A stretch of 64,000 bases of DNA from NCBI GenBank assembly GCA_965200525.1, contig OZ241368.1:4402001-4466000 (forward strand), written 5' to 3'. The DNA comes from JANNPJ01 sp965200525. Lineage in GTDB: Bacteria > Actinomycetota > Actinomycetes > Actinomycetales > Kineosporiaceae. The number at the start of each line of letters is the position of its first letter. Within the stretch, counting starts at the first letter, position 1. The position numbers and the translations under genes were made by a program. The notes below the pieces were generated by a model. It searched no databases. It saw only the letters and a program-made list of their open reading frames with translations, and was not told the DNA's origin. Below are positions 1 through 7,347 of this stretch, piece by piece.

Positions 1-135
1 GCCGTGGTCGGTGCGATCGTGGCCGGTGCGACCGACCCGGGCGGCACGCTGCTCAGCGTGCTGCCGATCGAGCCGGCCGCCACCGCCCGGGAGCCCGCCT
101 CAGCCGTTGCCGACTCCCGGCTCGGACTGCGCTGA
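1..135 (+). CDS. C-terminal end of an unrecognised protein (cut by window edge)
   Basis: An open frame enters from the left edge and stops with TGA at 133-135, giving the last 44 residues of a protein. The visible part begins with a hydrophobic stretch (AVVGAIVAGATDPGGTLLSVLP) that could be a membrane segment or a buried strand, followed by an Ala-rich tail ending in RLGLR. No family is recognisable from this fragment. It converges on the minus-strand gene that ends at 178. That it is coding rests only on frame and composition, so the call is tentative. Confidence 0.45.
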   Translation, partial: AVVGAIVAGATDPGGTLLSVLPIEPAATAREPASAVADSRLGLR

Positions 136-177
136 CCCGCGCCTCGCCGGCCTCGTCGGCGGCGGTGATCGGGCCGG

Positions 178-1641
178 CTATTTCGAGCCGGTGACGATGT
201 AGAAGCAGGTCTCGTACCGGCTGCCCTTCTTCAGCACCCACGACCCGACGAACGGGGTGACGTCGTCGTTGTCGCCGGCGGCGAAGTCCTTCTCGACCCC
301 GACCGAGTACGTGCCGGCCGGGATCCGGAAGGTCTTCTTCGGCCCCGCCGTCGGGCAGGACGACGGGCCGTCGGCGTCGGTGTAGGCCCGGCAACCGGTG
401 CAGGCCCCGATCGTGGTCAGCACCGGGTGGGGCCCGCTGATCGTGAGCTTCAGCCTGTGGGTCGAGTCGTTCTGGATGACGACGACGGCCGGGCCCGAGC
501 CACTGCCGGACACTCTCGCCGGGGCCGGCAGTTTGCCCGCGTGAGCGTCCTTCATCAGCTGCACGTTGGTTCGCGCGGTGCCGCTGGTGGCCTGGTCCTT
601 GAGCTTGCCGTCGGCGTAGATCAACGCGAGTGAGTAGAGCTCCCAGGCGGTTTCGGTGCTTCCGGCCTTCTCGAAGGCAGCCCCGCAGGACACCAGGTTG
701 GCCGGGTCGACGGCCGCGTCCGGCGTGCCCTTGGGGTAGGCGTACCTCACCGAGCCGGCCGAGGAGTCGAAGTCGCTCTCGAGGGCCGACCGGGTGCGGC
801 CGAGGCTCCTGAGGGTGTTGCAGGCGCTCCGGTCGGGGATCGAGTCGAGCAGGGCCGGGGCCTGGCCGGACTTCGCGACCAGCTGGTAGAGGCCGATCAG
901 GGCCGGCGAGGCGGAGTGGTCGGTGCGAAACTTCTCGTAGGCCGCGGCCGTCTCGGTGAGGTTGCCGGCCTCCCAGTTCGCGGCCAGATCCTGCAATTGC
1001 CCGCACTCGGCGCGTTCGGGACCGTCGGCGAAGTCCGGCTCGACCGTGCTGCCCCAGGGCACGCTGCCCCGGTCGGCCCGGGCGTACCGGGCCAGCGCCG
1101 CGGGGCAGTCTCCGCGCAGGTAGGCGGCGTGGGCCTGGTTGAAGGCCGTGGTCCGCCGGTTCTGGTCGATCGCCCAGCCCGCGATCAGGACGGCGACCAC
1201 GGTCACCACGGCGACCGGGATCACCAGCAGGGCCCAGAGCCGCCCGCCGCGCCGGCGGGGCGACGGCGTCCCCGGGGCGGAGGTGGGCTGACCCCACGCG
1301 GTCGGTGCGCCCTGAGCCCACGGAGGTGCGGCGCCGGGCTGGACCAGGCCCGGGGGAGCGGGCGCGGTTGGCGGAGCGGGCGCGGTCGGGGGAGCAGGAG
1401 CGGGGGGTGCGGGCGCGGTCGGGGGAGCGGGCGCGGTCGGCGGAGCCGGGGCAGTCGGCGGAGCGGGAGCCGGGGGTGCGGGAGCCGGGGGAGGTGGGTC
1501 CGGCGCGATGGCCGGTCCGGGGGCCGGCGCCGATGAGCCGGGCGCGACCCAGGGCCCCGGGGCTGGCCACACCGGAGCCGCCGGCGCGGGCGAGGGACTG
1601 CTCAGGCCCGGTTCGGGGCGCTCGTCGTCAGCGGGTGTCAT
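178..1641 (-). CDS. Proline-rich membrane-anchored protein with extracytoplasmic domain
   Basis: This 487-residue protein has three parts. Residues about 1-130 are low-complexity Pro/Ala sequence with repeated APAPPTAP-type units. A single hydrophobic segment follows (LWALLVIPVAVVTVVAVLIA, about residues 135-160) after a Arg-rich stop-transfer side. The remainder is an extracytoplasmic domain with about ten Cys, including a CTGC pair, suggesting disulphides. A helical region resembling tetratricopeptide-like packing (NQAHAAYLRGDCPAALARYA) lies just outside the membrane. The arrangement of cytoplasmic Pro-rich tail, one membrane helix and exported domain is common in actinobacteria, but I do not recognise the C-terminal domain. 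ATG at 1641 is the natural start; the next minus-strand gene upstream ends its coding 15 bases away, so the two may be cotranscribed. Confidence 0.75.
   Translation of the reverse strand: MTPADDERPEPGLSSPSPAPAAPVWPAPGPWVAPGSSAPAPGPAIAPDPPPPAPAPPAPAPPTAPAPPTAPAPPTAPAPPAPAPPTAPAPPTAPAPPGLVQPGAAPPWAQGAPTAWGQPTSAPGTPSPRRRGGRLWALLVIPVAVVTVVAVLIAGWAIDQNRRTTAFNQAHAAYLRGDCPAALARYARADRGSVPWGSTVEPDFADGPERAECGQLQDLAANWEAGNLTETAAAYEKFRTDHSASPALIGLYQLVAKSGQAPALLDSIPDRSACNTLRSLGRTRSALESDFDSSAGSVRYAYPKGTPDAAVDPANLVSCGAAFEKAGSTETAWELYSLALIYADGKLKDQATSGTARTNVQLMKDAHAGKLPAPARVSGSGSGPAVVVIQNDSTHRLKLTISGPHPVLTTIGACTGCRAYTDADGPSSCPTAGPKKTFRIPAGTYSVGVEKDFAAGDNDDVTPFVGSWVLKKGSRYETCFYIVTGSK
1350..1500. repeat. Imperfect GC-rich tandem repeat coding for Pro/Ala units
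   Basis: Short imperfect units built on ggagcgggcgcggtcgg recur about ten times inside the N-terminal coding region of the proline-rich membrane protein. On the minus strand they encode APAPPTAP-like repeats. The unit length varies between about 12 and 24 bases, always keeping frame, which is typical of slippage-prone linker coding sequence. Confidence 0.7.
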
Positions 1642-1656
1642 CAGGGCCTCTCGTGG

Positions 1657-2169
1657 TCAGTCGTCCCGGCCGTACCGGGGATCGACCTGGTCCGGCGGCA
1701 GCCCGAGCAGGTGGGCGACCTGTTCCACGATCACGTTCTGGGTGAGCAGACCGACGTCGCGCGGTTCGCCGGCCCGGGTCTCGACCGGCCGCCGGTAGAC
1801 GACGATCCGCGGCGGCAGTTCACCCTGCGACGGGAAGAACCGGCCCAGCGGTACCTCGCCGTGTTCCCAGGGGGAGGGGTCGCTCGGCGGCACGTCCTCG
1901 ACTGCGAACTCCACCCCCTCGAGCTGGCCGGCCCACTTGGCCTCCAGGGCCTCGACGGCGTCCAGGACCAGATCGTCGAAACGGTCGGCCCGGCTCCGCC
2001 AGGCCGGGACGTCGCGCGGCAGCAGGTGACCGCGCAGTCCCCGGCCCCGGCGGTCCCGCCGGCGCCGCCCGCCCGGGCTCGGGTTGCCCGTGGCCGGACC
2101 GCGAGCGGTGCCGGCCGGAACCGGGCCGGGGCGCGCCCCGGGGTCGGGCACAGGTGAGGTGCGTCCCAT
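1657..2169 (-). CDS. Metallopeptidase-family (zincin-like) protein with degenerate HExxH motif
   Basis: A 170-residue protein of the small zincin family found next to DUF3499 in most actinobacteria (position of Rv3259 in M. tuberculosis). The N-terminus is a disordered Pro/Gly/Arg-rich stretch. The core has the family pattern: FDDLVLDAVEALEAKWAGQL, then VEFAVEDVPPSD, then RIVVYRRPVETRA and a C-terminal helix VIVEQVAHLLGLPPDQVDP. Where active zincins of this family carry HExxHH, this one reads VEQVAH: the first His is Val, while the Glu and the later His remain. Zinc peptidase activity is therefore doubtful. ATG at 2169 is preferred over a TTG at 2199. It is divergent from DUF3499 with an 89-base spacer. 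Confidence 0.8.
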   Translation of the reverse strand: MGRTSPVPDPGARPGPVPAGTARGPATGNPSPGGRRRRDRRGRGLRGHLLPRDVPAWRSRADRFDDLVLDAVEALEAKWAGQLEGVEFAVEDVPPSDPSPWEHGEVPLGRFFPSQGELPPRIVVYRRPVETRAGEPRDVGLLTQNVIVEQVAHLLGLPPDQVDPRYGRDD

Positions 2170-2258
2170 GATCCGAGCGTACCCGGACGAATACCGCAAC
2201 GAACGCGTCGGCGCGGCGGCCGTGTCGCGGCACCGGCGAAGAGGTAGCTTTACCAGCC

Positions 2259-2630
2259 GTGAGCGGAGTGCGTCGTTGTTCCCGTACCGCGTGTCAGCGG
2301 GTCGCTGTCGCGACTCTCACCTATGTCTACTCGGACTCGACCGCCGTCCTCGGACCGCTGGCCACCTACGCCGAGCCGCACTGTTACGACCTCTGCGCCG
2401 TGCACGCAGACCGGCTCACCGCCCCCCGGGGCTGGGAGATCGTCCGGCTCTCGCCGGCGTTCGAGCCGGCCGCGCCCTCGCACGACGATCTGCTCGCCCT
2501 GGCCGACGCCGTCCGTGAGGCGGCCCGCCCCCGGGCCGACGACGTGGTCGGTGGGGCCGCGGCCGAACTGTCCGCGGTCGAGGTCGGCCGCCGGGGCCAC
2601 CTGCGGGTGCTGCGCGACCCCCTGCCCTGA
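2259..2630 (+). CDS. DUF3499 family protein
   Basis: A 123-residue actinobacteria-specific protein. The N-terminus shows the family signature: RRCSRTACQRVAVATLTYVY, then YAEPHCYDLCAVHADRLTAPRGWEIV. The four Cys/His clusters (CSRTAC, CYDLCAVH) look like a small metal-binding module with an adjacent beta-hairpin. Function is unknown, but the gene is almost always found between the zincin-like gene and manB, as here. GTG at 2259 gives the usual family start (MSGVRRCSR). Its stop codon lies inside a perfect 20-bp tandem duplication. No other start fits as well. Confidence 0.9.
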   Translation: MSGVRRCSRTACQRVAVATLTYVYSDSTAVLGPLATYAEPHCYDLCAVHADRLTAPRGWEIVRLSPAFEPAAPSHDDLLALADAVREAARPRADDVVGGAAAELSAVEVGRRGHLRVLRDPLP

Positions 2631-2660
2631 GCCTCATCGACCTGCCCTGAGCCTCATCGA
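2621..2660. repeat. Perfect 20-bp tandem duplication over the DUF3499 stop codon
   Basis: The 20-base unit cctgccctgagcctcatcga occurs twice head to tail with no mismatch (2621-2640 and 2641-2660). The first copy contains the last codons and TGA stop of the DUF3499 gene. The second copy is non-coding. The lack of divergence points to a recent slippage duplication. Confidence 0.9.
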
Positions 2661-2821
2661 CCTGTGCGGCCGGCCGGATTCGTGACCGGCCGGGGGATTC
2701 GACCCGGATGCCGCGACACGCCGTGAGTTAAACCTCACCGGGGTCGGCGCCGAGAGAACGGGAGCACGTCAGCGCAACTACAGCGCTGTCACCCCTCCGG
2801 ACCGGCGAAGGACTCCATTCG

Positions 2822-3145
2822 ATGTCTGCTCTGCCCAGCGCGAACACCCTGCCCGACACCGAGGTCTCCGCTCCGGCCGGCTCCGCCGCCCCGACCCGGG
2901 GTCGGCGCCGGGGCCGGGCGGTCGGCCCCTCCATCCCGCTCGGCTCGCTGACCCAGCGCGAGCACCGGGCCGAGATCGAGTGCCAGGCCTGCGGCAGCAC
3001 CCGGGTCACCCGGCTGACCATGAACCTCACCGACGGCACCCCGGTCGAGTTCACCTCCTGCCACCGGTGCGAGCACCGCACCTGGGAGCACGGTGGCGAC
3101 GCCCTGAGTGTGGACTCCGTCCTGGATCGCACCCGCCGGGACTGA
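2822..3145 (+). CDS. Small zinc-ribbon protein, conserved upstream of manB
   Basis: A 107-residue protein. About the first 40 residues are disordered and basic (TRGRRRGRAVG). The C-terminal half carries two CxxC pairs, CQAC and CHRC, about 25 residues apart around a hydrophobic beta segment (TRLTMNLTDGTPVEFTS), which is the layout of a zinc ribbon. Related short proteins sit between DUF3499 and phosphomannomutase in streptomycetes and relatives; no function is established to my knowledge. ATG at 2822 follows a spacer of 191 bases, so it probably has its own promoter. It is in the same orientation as manB, 119 bases downstream. Confidence 0.8.
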   Translation: MSALPSANTLPDTEVSAPAGSAAPTRGRRRGRAVGPSIPLGSLTQREHRAEIECQACGSTRVTRLTMNLTDGTPVEFTSCHRCEHRTWEHGGDALSVDSVLDRTRRD

Positions 3146-3264
3146 TCCGCCCGGCGATCCGGCTCGAGCTTTCTGGGGGTTATGTGTGGTTTCGCCTGGG
3201 CCGCACGGCCCCTGCGGGCCGGATGCGGGCCCGGACGGCCGCCGGGCTCCGTTAACCTGCCCGG

Positions 3265-4752
3265 GTGTCTGAGCTCACCGAGATCGTCAAAGCCAACGAC
3301 ATCCGCGGCCTGGTCGGCGTCCAAATCAACGACCGGGTCGCGCGTGCCTTCGGTTCCGCGTTCGCCCGCGCCGTCCTGACCTCGAACCCCGACGGCCCGC
3401 CCGGCCGGGTGATCGTGGGGCACGACATGCGCGACTCCGGGCCCGCCCTGGTCGAGGCGTTCACCGCAGGGGTGATCGGCGAGGGCGCCGATGTCGTGCT
3501 GATCGGCCTGTGCAGCACCGACGGGCTCTACTACGCCAGTGGCGCCCTGGACGCGCCCGGCGTCATGTTCACCGCCAGCCACAACCCGGCCAGCTACAAC
3601 GGGATGAAGCTGTGCCGGTCGGGGGCCCGCCCGATCGGCCTGAACAGTGGCCTGGCCGGCATCCGCGACCTGGCCCAGGCCCTGCTCGACCTGCCCGGCT
3701 GGGGTACCGGCGATCCGGCCGAGGACTCGATCCGGGGCACCGTGACCCACGAGGACACCCTGGTCGGTTACGCCCGGCACCTGCGCGCCCTGGCCCCGCT
3801 GCCGACCACCCGCAAGATCAAGATCGTGGTGGACGCCGGCAACGGGATGGCCGGCCTGACCGTGCCAGCCGTGCTCGGCGAGGCGGCCGGTCTGGCCGGG
3901 CTGCCGCTGGAGATCGTCCCGATGTATTTCGAGCTGGACGGCACGTTCCCGAATCACGAGGCCAACCCGCTTGACCCGGCCAACCTGCGCGACCTGCAGC
4001 GGGCCGTGCCGCAGCACGGGGCCGACCTGGGCCTGGCCTTCGACGGCGACGCCGACCGCTGCTTCGTGATCGACGAGCGGGGCGAGCCGGTCAGCCCCAG
4101 CGCGATCACCGCGCTGGTCGCGGCCCGGGAGATCGCCAAGGAGCAGGCCGCCGGCCGTAAGGGCACGGTGATCCACAACCTGATCACCTCCCGGACCGTG
4201 CCCGAGGTGATCGCCGAGAACGGCGGCACCGCGATCCGGACCCGGGTCGGGCACGCTTTCATCAAGGTCGAGATGGCTAAGGCCGACGCCGTGTTCGGCG
4301 GTGAGCACTCGGCCCACTACTACTTCCGCGACTTCTGGTTCGCCGACACCGGCATGCTGGCCGCGTTGCACGTGCTGGCCGCCCTGGGTGAGCAGGAAGG
4401 GCCGCTGTCCGGCCTGGTCGCCCAGTACGAGCGGTACACCGCCAGCGGCGAGATCAACTCGGTGGTGGCCGACGTCGCCGAGTCGACGGCGAAGGTGGCG
4501 GCCGCGTTCGAGGGCCGCACCGGCGTCGTCGTCGACGATCTGGACGGCCTGACCGTGACCCACGAGGCCGACGCGCCGAGCGATCAGGACAGTCCGGCCG
4601 GGCTCTGGTGGTTCAACCTGCGGGGCAGCAACACCGAACCACTGCTGCGGCTGAACGCCGAGGCGGCCGATCCGGCCGTGATGGAACGGATTCGGGACGA
4701 GGTGCTCGGCCTGGTCCGGGTCGCTGCGCTGGCCACGGATGCGACAGGATAG
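3265..4752 (+). CDS. manB: Phosphomannomutase / phosphoglucomutase
   Basis: A 495-residue enzyme of the alpha-D-phosphohexomutase family, which interconverts mannose-6-phosphate and mannose-1-phosphate (and often the glucose pair) for GDP-mannose and glycan synthesis in the cytoplasm. All four active-site loops are visible: the phosphoserine loop TASHNPASYNGMK with catalytic Ser105, the metal loop DGDADR, the sugar-binding loop GGEHSAHYYF and the phosphate-binding loop RGSNTEPLLRLNAE. Length is normal. GTG at 3265 gives MSELTEIVKANDIRG, matching the usual N-terminus. It stands in the conserved order manB, Trm112-like, SIS isomerase. The Trm112-like gene starts within a few bases of its stop, suggesting one operon. 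Confidence 0.96.
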   Translation: MSELTEIVKANDIRGLVGVQINDRVARAFGSAFARAVLTSNPDGPPGRVIVGHDMRDSGPALVEAFTAGVIGEGADVVLIGLCSTDGLYYASGALDAPGVMFTASHNPASYNGMKLCRSGARPIGLNSGLAGIRDLAQALLDLPGWGTGDPAEDSIRGTVTHEDTLVGYARHLRALAPLPTTRKIKIVVDAGNGMAGLTVPAVLGEAAGLAGLPLEIVPMYFELDGTFPNHEANPLDPANLRDLQRAVPQHGADLGLAFDGDADRCFVIDERGEPVSPSAITALVAAREIAKEQAAGRKGTVIHNLITSRTVPEVIAENGGTAIRTRVGHAFIKVEMAKADAVFGGEHSAHYYFRDFWFADTGMLAALHVLAALGEQEGPLSGLVAQYERYTASGEINSVVADVAESTAKVAAAFEGRTGVVVDDLDGLTVTHEADAPSDQDSPAGLWWFNLRGSNTEPLLRLNAEAADPAVMERIRDEVLGLVRVAALATDATG

Positions 4753-4756
4753 CCGC

Positions 4757-4939
4757 GTGACAGCTATCGAACCGTGGCTGCGGGAGATCATCCGCTGCCC
4801 CAACTGCCATTCCGCTCTGGTCGACGACCAGGGCCCGCAGGGCGACCCCGAGCTGCAGTGCACGGGGTGCGCGCTGGCCTACCGGGTCGACGACGGGATT
4901 CCGGTCCTGCTGATCGACGAGGCCCGAACCCGGAGCTGA
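4757..4939 (+). CDS. Trm112 family protein
   Basis: A 60-residue protein with the Trm112 signature: WLREIIRCPNCHSALV, then LQCTGCALAYRVDDGIPVLLIDEA. Two Cys pairs (CPNC and CTGC) form the expected zinc site. In eukaryotes and archaea Trm112 activates methyltransferases; bacterial versions are found beside sugar-nucleotide genes and their partner is generally unknown. GTG at 4757 gives a start just before the conserved core and only four bases after the manB stop; an in-frame ATG at 4739 would overlap manB by 14 bases and add six unconserved residues. The next gene starts one base after the stop, so translational coupling is likely. Confidence 0.9.
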   Translation: MTAIEPWLREIIRCPNCHSALVDDQGPQGDPELQCTGCALAYRVDDGIPVLLIDEARTRS

Positions 4940-4940
4940 G

Positions 4941-6116
4941 ATGGCACTCGACGAGCAACTTCTGGACGACGCCGACGGCCTGGTCGCGGCCGACCCCTCC
5001 GGCAGCCTGCGGGCTCTGGCCCAGGCCGGGGCCCAGGTACGGATGGCGCTGACCGCCACCGCCGAGGCCGGGACGGCGCGGATCGTCTCCGACGGTCGCC
5101 CCCGGGCGGTGGTGGTGGCCAGCCTGGGCGGTTCGGCCGTGGTCGGCGACGTGCTGACCCTGCTGGCCGGCAGCAACGCCCCGGTGCCGGTCTCGGTCCG
5201 CCGGGGTCTGCCGCTGCCGGGCTGGGTCGGCCCGCTCGACCTGGTGGTCGCGGTCTCGATGTCCGGCCGGGCCCCGGGCCCGCTGGGGCTGGCCGCCGAG
5301 GCCGCCCGCCGGGGCTGCCGGCTGCTGACCGTCGGCTCGGCCCGCTCGCCGCTGGCTGAGGTCTCCGAGCGCACCGGCGGCGTCCACGTGGCCGTGCGGC
5401 CCTCGGGCGACACCGCGGCCGCCCGGGCCTCCCGGATGGCCCTCTGGTCATTGGCCGTGCCGGTGATCGCGGTCGCCCACGACCTGGGGCTTACCGATGC
5501 CTCGCCGGCCGTGCTGGAGCTGGTCGCGGCCCGGCTGGACGCCAAGGCGGAGAAGTTCCGGCCGTCGTCCGACGCCTTCGTCAACCCGGCCAAGGCGCTG
5601 GCCCTGGAGCTGTCCGGGGTGGTGCCGGTGGTGCTCGGTGACGGCGACGTCACCGCGGTCGCGGCGTCCCGGGCGGTCTCGATGCTGGCCCGGACGGCCC
5701 GGGTGCCGGCCATGCGCGGTTCGCTGCCCGACGACGCCGGCGACGTGGTGGCCACCTTCGACGGCCCGCTGGCGGTCCGCCCCGAGGCCGACCTGTTCCA
5801 CGACGCCGAGCTGGACGGCGCGATCTCCGCCGGCCCGCTGCTGCGCCTGCTGCTGCTGCGCGACGCCGCTCCGACGCCCGACCGGCCCGACGGGTCGTGG
5901 CTGGAGACCAGCCGGACCGCGGACGCCGTCCGGTTGACCGCCCAGGACGCCGGCGTCCGGGTGACCGAGGTGGCCGCCGACCCCGGCCACCCGCTGGAGC
6001 GGCTGGCCGACCTGGTCGCGCTGACCGACTTCGCCTCCGTGTACATGGCCCTGGCCGGCGGGATCGACCCACTGACCTCACCGCACGTCGCCGATTTGCG
6101 CGACCGCACACACTGA
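4941..6116 (+). CDS. SIS-domain phosphoglucose/phosphomannose isomerase-like protein
   Basis: A 391-residue protein with two sugar-isomerase (SIS) halves. The first shows VVVASLGGSAVVGDVL and LDLVVAVSMSGRAPGPLGLAAEA, typical nucleotide-sugar phosphate-binding loops. The C-terminal half (about residues 190-390) matches the bacterial PMI C-terminal domain type, with PVVLGDGDVTAVAASRAVSMLA and a terminal LTDFASVYMALAGGIDP. Its position after manB and the Trm112-like gene is that of Rv3256c in mycobacteria. The likely role is isomerisation of fructose-6-phosphate to mannose-6-phosphate or glucose-6-phosphate. The classical type I isomerase manA that usually follows is absent, so this protein may carry the activity alone. 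Specificity cannot be told from sequence. Confidence 0.85.
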   Translation: MALDEQLLDDADGLVAADPSGSLRALAQAGAQVRMALTATAEAGTARIVSDGRPRAVVVASLGGSAVVGDVLTLLAGSNAPVPVSVRRGLPLPGWVGPLDLVVAVSMSGRAPGPLGLAAEAARRGCRLLTVGSARSPLAEVSERTGGVHVAVRPSGDTAAARASRMALWSLAVPVIAVAHDLGLTDASPAVLELVAARLDAKAEKFRPSSDAFVNPAKALALELSGVVPVVLGDGDVTAVAASRAVSMLARTARVPAMRGSLPDDAGDVVATFDGPLAVRPEADLFHDAELDGAISAGPLLRLLLLRDAAPTPDRPDGSWLETSRTADAVRLTAQDAGVRVTEVAADPGHPLERLADLVALTDFASVYMALAGGIDPLTSPHVADLRDRTH

Positions 6117-6281
6117 CCACGACCGGCACTGCGACCGACCCCCGAGCGGCAGTCACGATCGGGAACCGATGATCGCGGCGGCGAACTGATCGCCTCGCTC
6201 GTCCGTTCGCAGGTCGAACCAACCACGGCCGGAGCGGCCTTGCCGCCCCGGCCGTGCTGTCGTCGAACCGAAAGGGAGCGA

Positions 6282-7214
6282 ATGTCCACCGAGGGCAGCA
6301 ACAGGGCGATCCTCGCGGCACTGGGGGCCAACCTCGGGATCGCGGCCACCAAGCTCGTCGCTTTCTCGTTGACCCGCTCCAGCTCGATGCTCGCCGAGTC
6401 GATCCACTCGTTCGCCGACTCGGGCAACCAGGTGCTGCTGCTGGTCGGCGGCAAGCGGGCCCAACGGGAGGCCACCGAGGACCACCCCTTCGGGTTCGGC
6501 CGGTCCCGCTACCTGTACGCGTTCATCGTCTCGGTCGTGCTGTTCTCGGTCGGCGGCCTGTTCGCCCTCTACGAGGCGTACCACAAGTGGGAACACCCCG
6601 AGCCGATCACCGAGTGGCAGTGGGTGCCGGTCGCCGTCCTGGTGGCCGCGATCGGGATGGAGAGCTTCTCCTTCCGAACCGCGATCGTCGAGGCCAACCA
6701 GGTCCGGGGCGGCCGGTCCTGGGTCCGATTCATCCGGGAGACCAAGTCGCCGGAGCTGCCGGTCGTCCTCCTGGAGGACTCGGCCGCCCTCGTCGGCCTG
6801 GTGTTCGCCCTGTTCGGCGTGGGCATGACCCTGATCACCGACGACGGGCACTGGGACGCCGTCGGCACCGGCATGATCGGTCTGCTGCTGGTCGCGGTGG
6901 CGGTCGTGCTGGCCGTGGAGACGTCGTCTCTGCTGCTGGGCGAGGGGGCCGATGCCGACGACCTGGCCGCGATCCGGACCGCCCTGGTCGGGCCCGGGGT
7001 AGACAGTGTGATCCACATCCGGACCATGTACGTCGGCCCGGAGGAGCTGCTGGTGGCCGCCAAGATCGCGGTCGCCCCGACCGAGTCGGCCCGCGAGGTG
7101 GCCGAGGCGATCGACGCGGCCGAGGTGCGGGTCCGGGCCGCGGTTCCGATCGCCCGGCTGATCTTCCTGGAGCCGGACATCGCCCGGGTGGAGCCCAGCA
7201 CCTCCGGACAATAA
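6282..7214 (+). CDS. Cation diffusion facilitator (CDF) family metal transporter
   Basis: A 310-residue inner-membrane protein with six predicted membrane helices and a cytoplasmic C-terminal domain. The family hallmark SSSMLAESIHSFADSGNQVLLL in helix 2 contains the HxxxD metal ligands, followed by DHPFGFGRSRYLYAF. Helix 5 carries EDSAALVGLVFAL, with Asp but without the His of zinc-specific members, so manganese, iron or a broader specificity is possible. The C-terminal domain (VDSVIHIRTMYVGPEELLVAAKI) is the usual dimerising metallochaperone-like fold. ATG at 6282 is preceded by a good ribosome site (aaagggag). The gene lies between the manB cluster and sahH in streptomycetes too, which supports vertical inheritance. 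Confidence 0.92.
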   Translation: MSTEGSNRAILAALGANLGIAATKLVAFSLTRSSSMLAESIHSFADSGNQVLLLVGGKRAQREATEDHPFGFGRSRYLYAFIVSVVLFSVGGLFALYEAYHKWEHPEPITEWQWVPVAVLVAAIGMESFSFRTAIVEANQVRGGRSWVRFIRETKSPELPVVLLEDSAALVGLVFALFGVGMTLITDDGHWDAVGTGMIGLLLVAVAVVLAVETSSLLLGEGADADDLAAIRTALVGPGVDSVIHIRTMYVGPEELLVAAKIAVAPTESAREVAEAIDAAEVRVRAAVPIARLIFLEPDIARVEPSTSGQ

Positions 7215-7261
7215 GTCCGAATCAAGTTCAGCCGGACAATAACCTGGCATTAGGTGTTCCT

Positions 7262-7281
7262 TATCGTGAGAGCGCTATCTC
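7262..7281 (+). promoter_or_regulatory. Candidate -10 and LacI-type operator of the first CBM6-DUF1996 gene
   Basis: The sequence tatcgtgagagcgctatctc combines a -10-like TATCGT (7262-7267) with an imperfect palindrome gagagcgctatctc (7268-7281) centred on AGCGCT. The palindrome resembles operators of actinobacterial LacI-family sugar regulators such as CebR (TGGGAGCGCTCCCA). The same 15 bases, gtgagagcgctatct, occur at the same distance before the paralogous gene. Repressor-type control next to the -10 is an inference. Confidence 0.5.
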
Positions 7282-7347
7282 GAGCTCTAGCTTGAGTTTT
7301 GCGTCGCTCTCAGAGGCGCAGATGCTCTCGTTTCCCGGAGGAACCCC

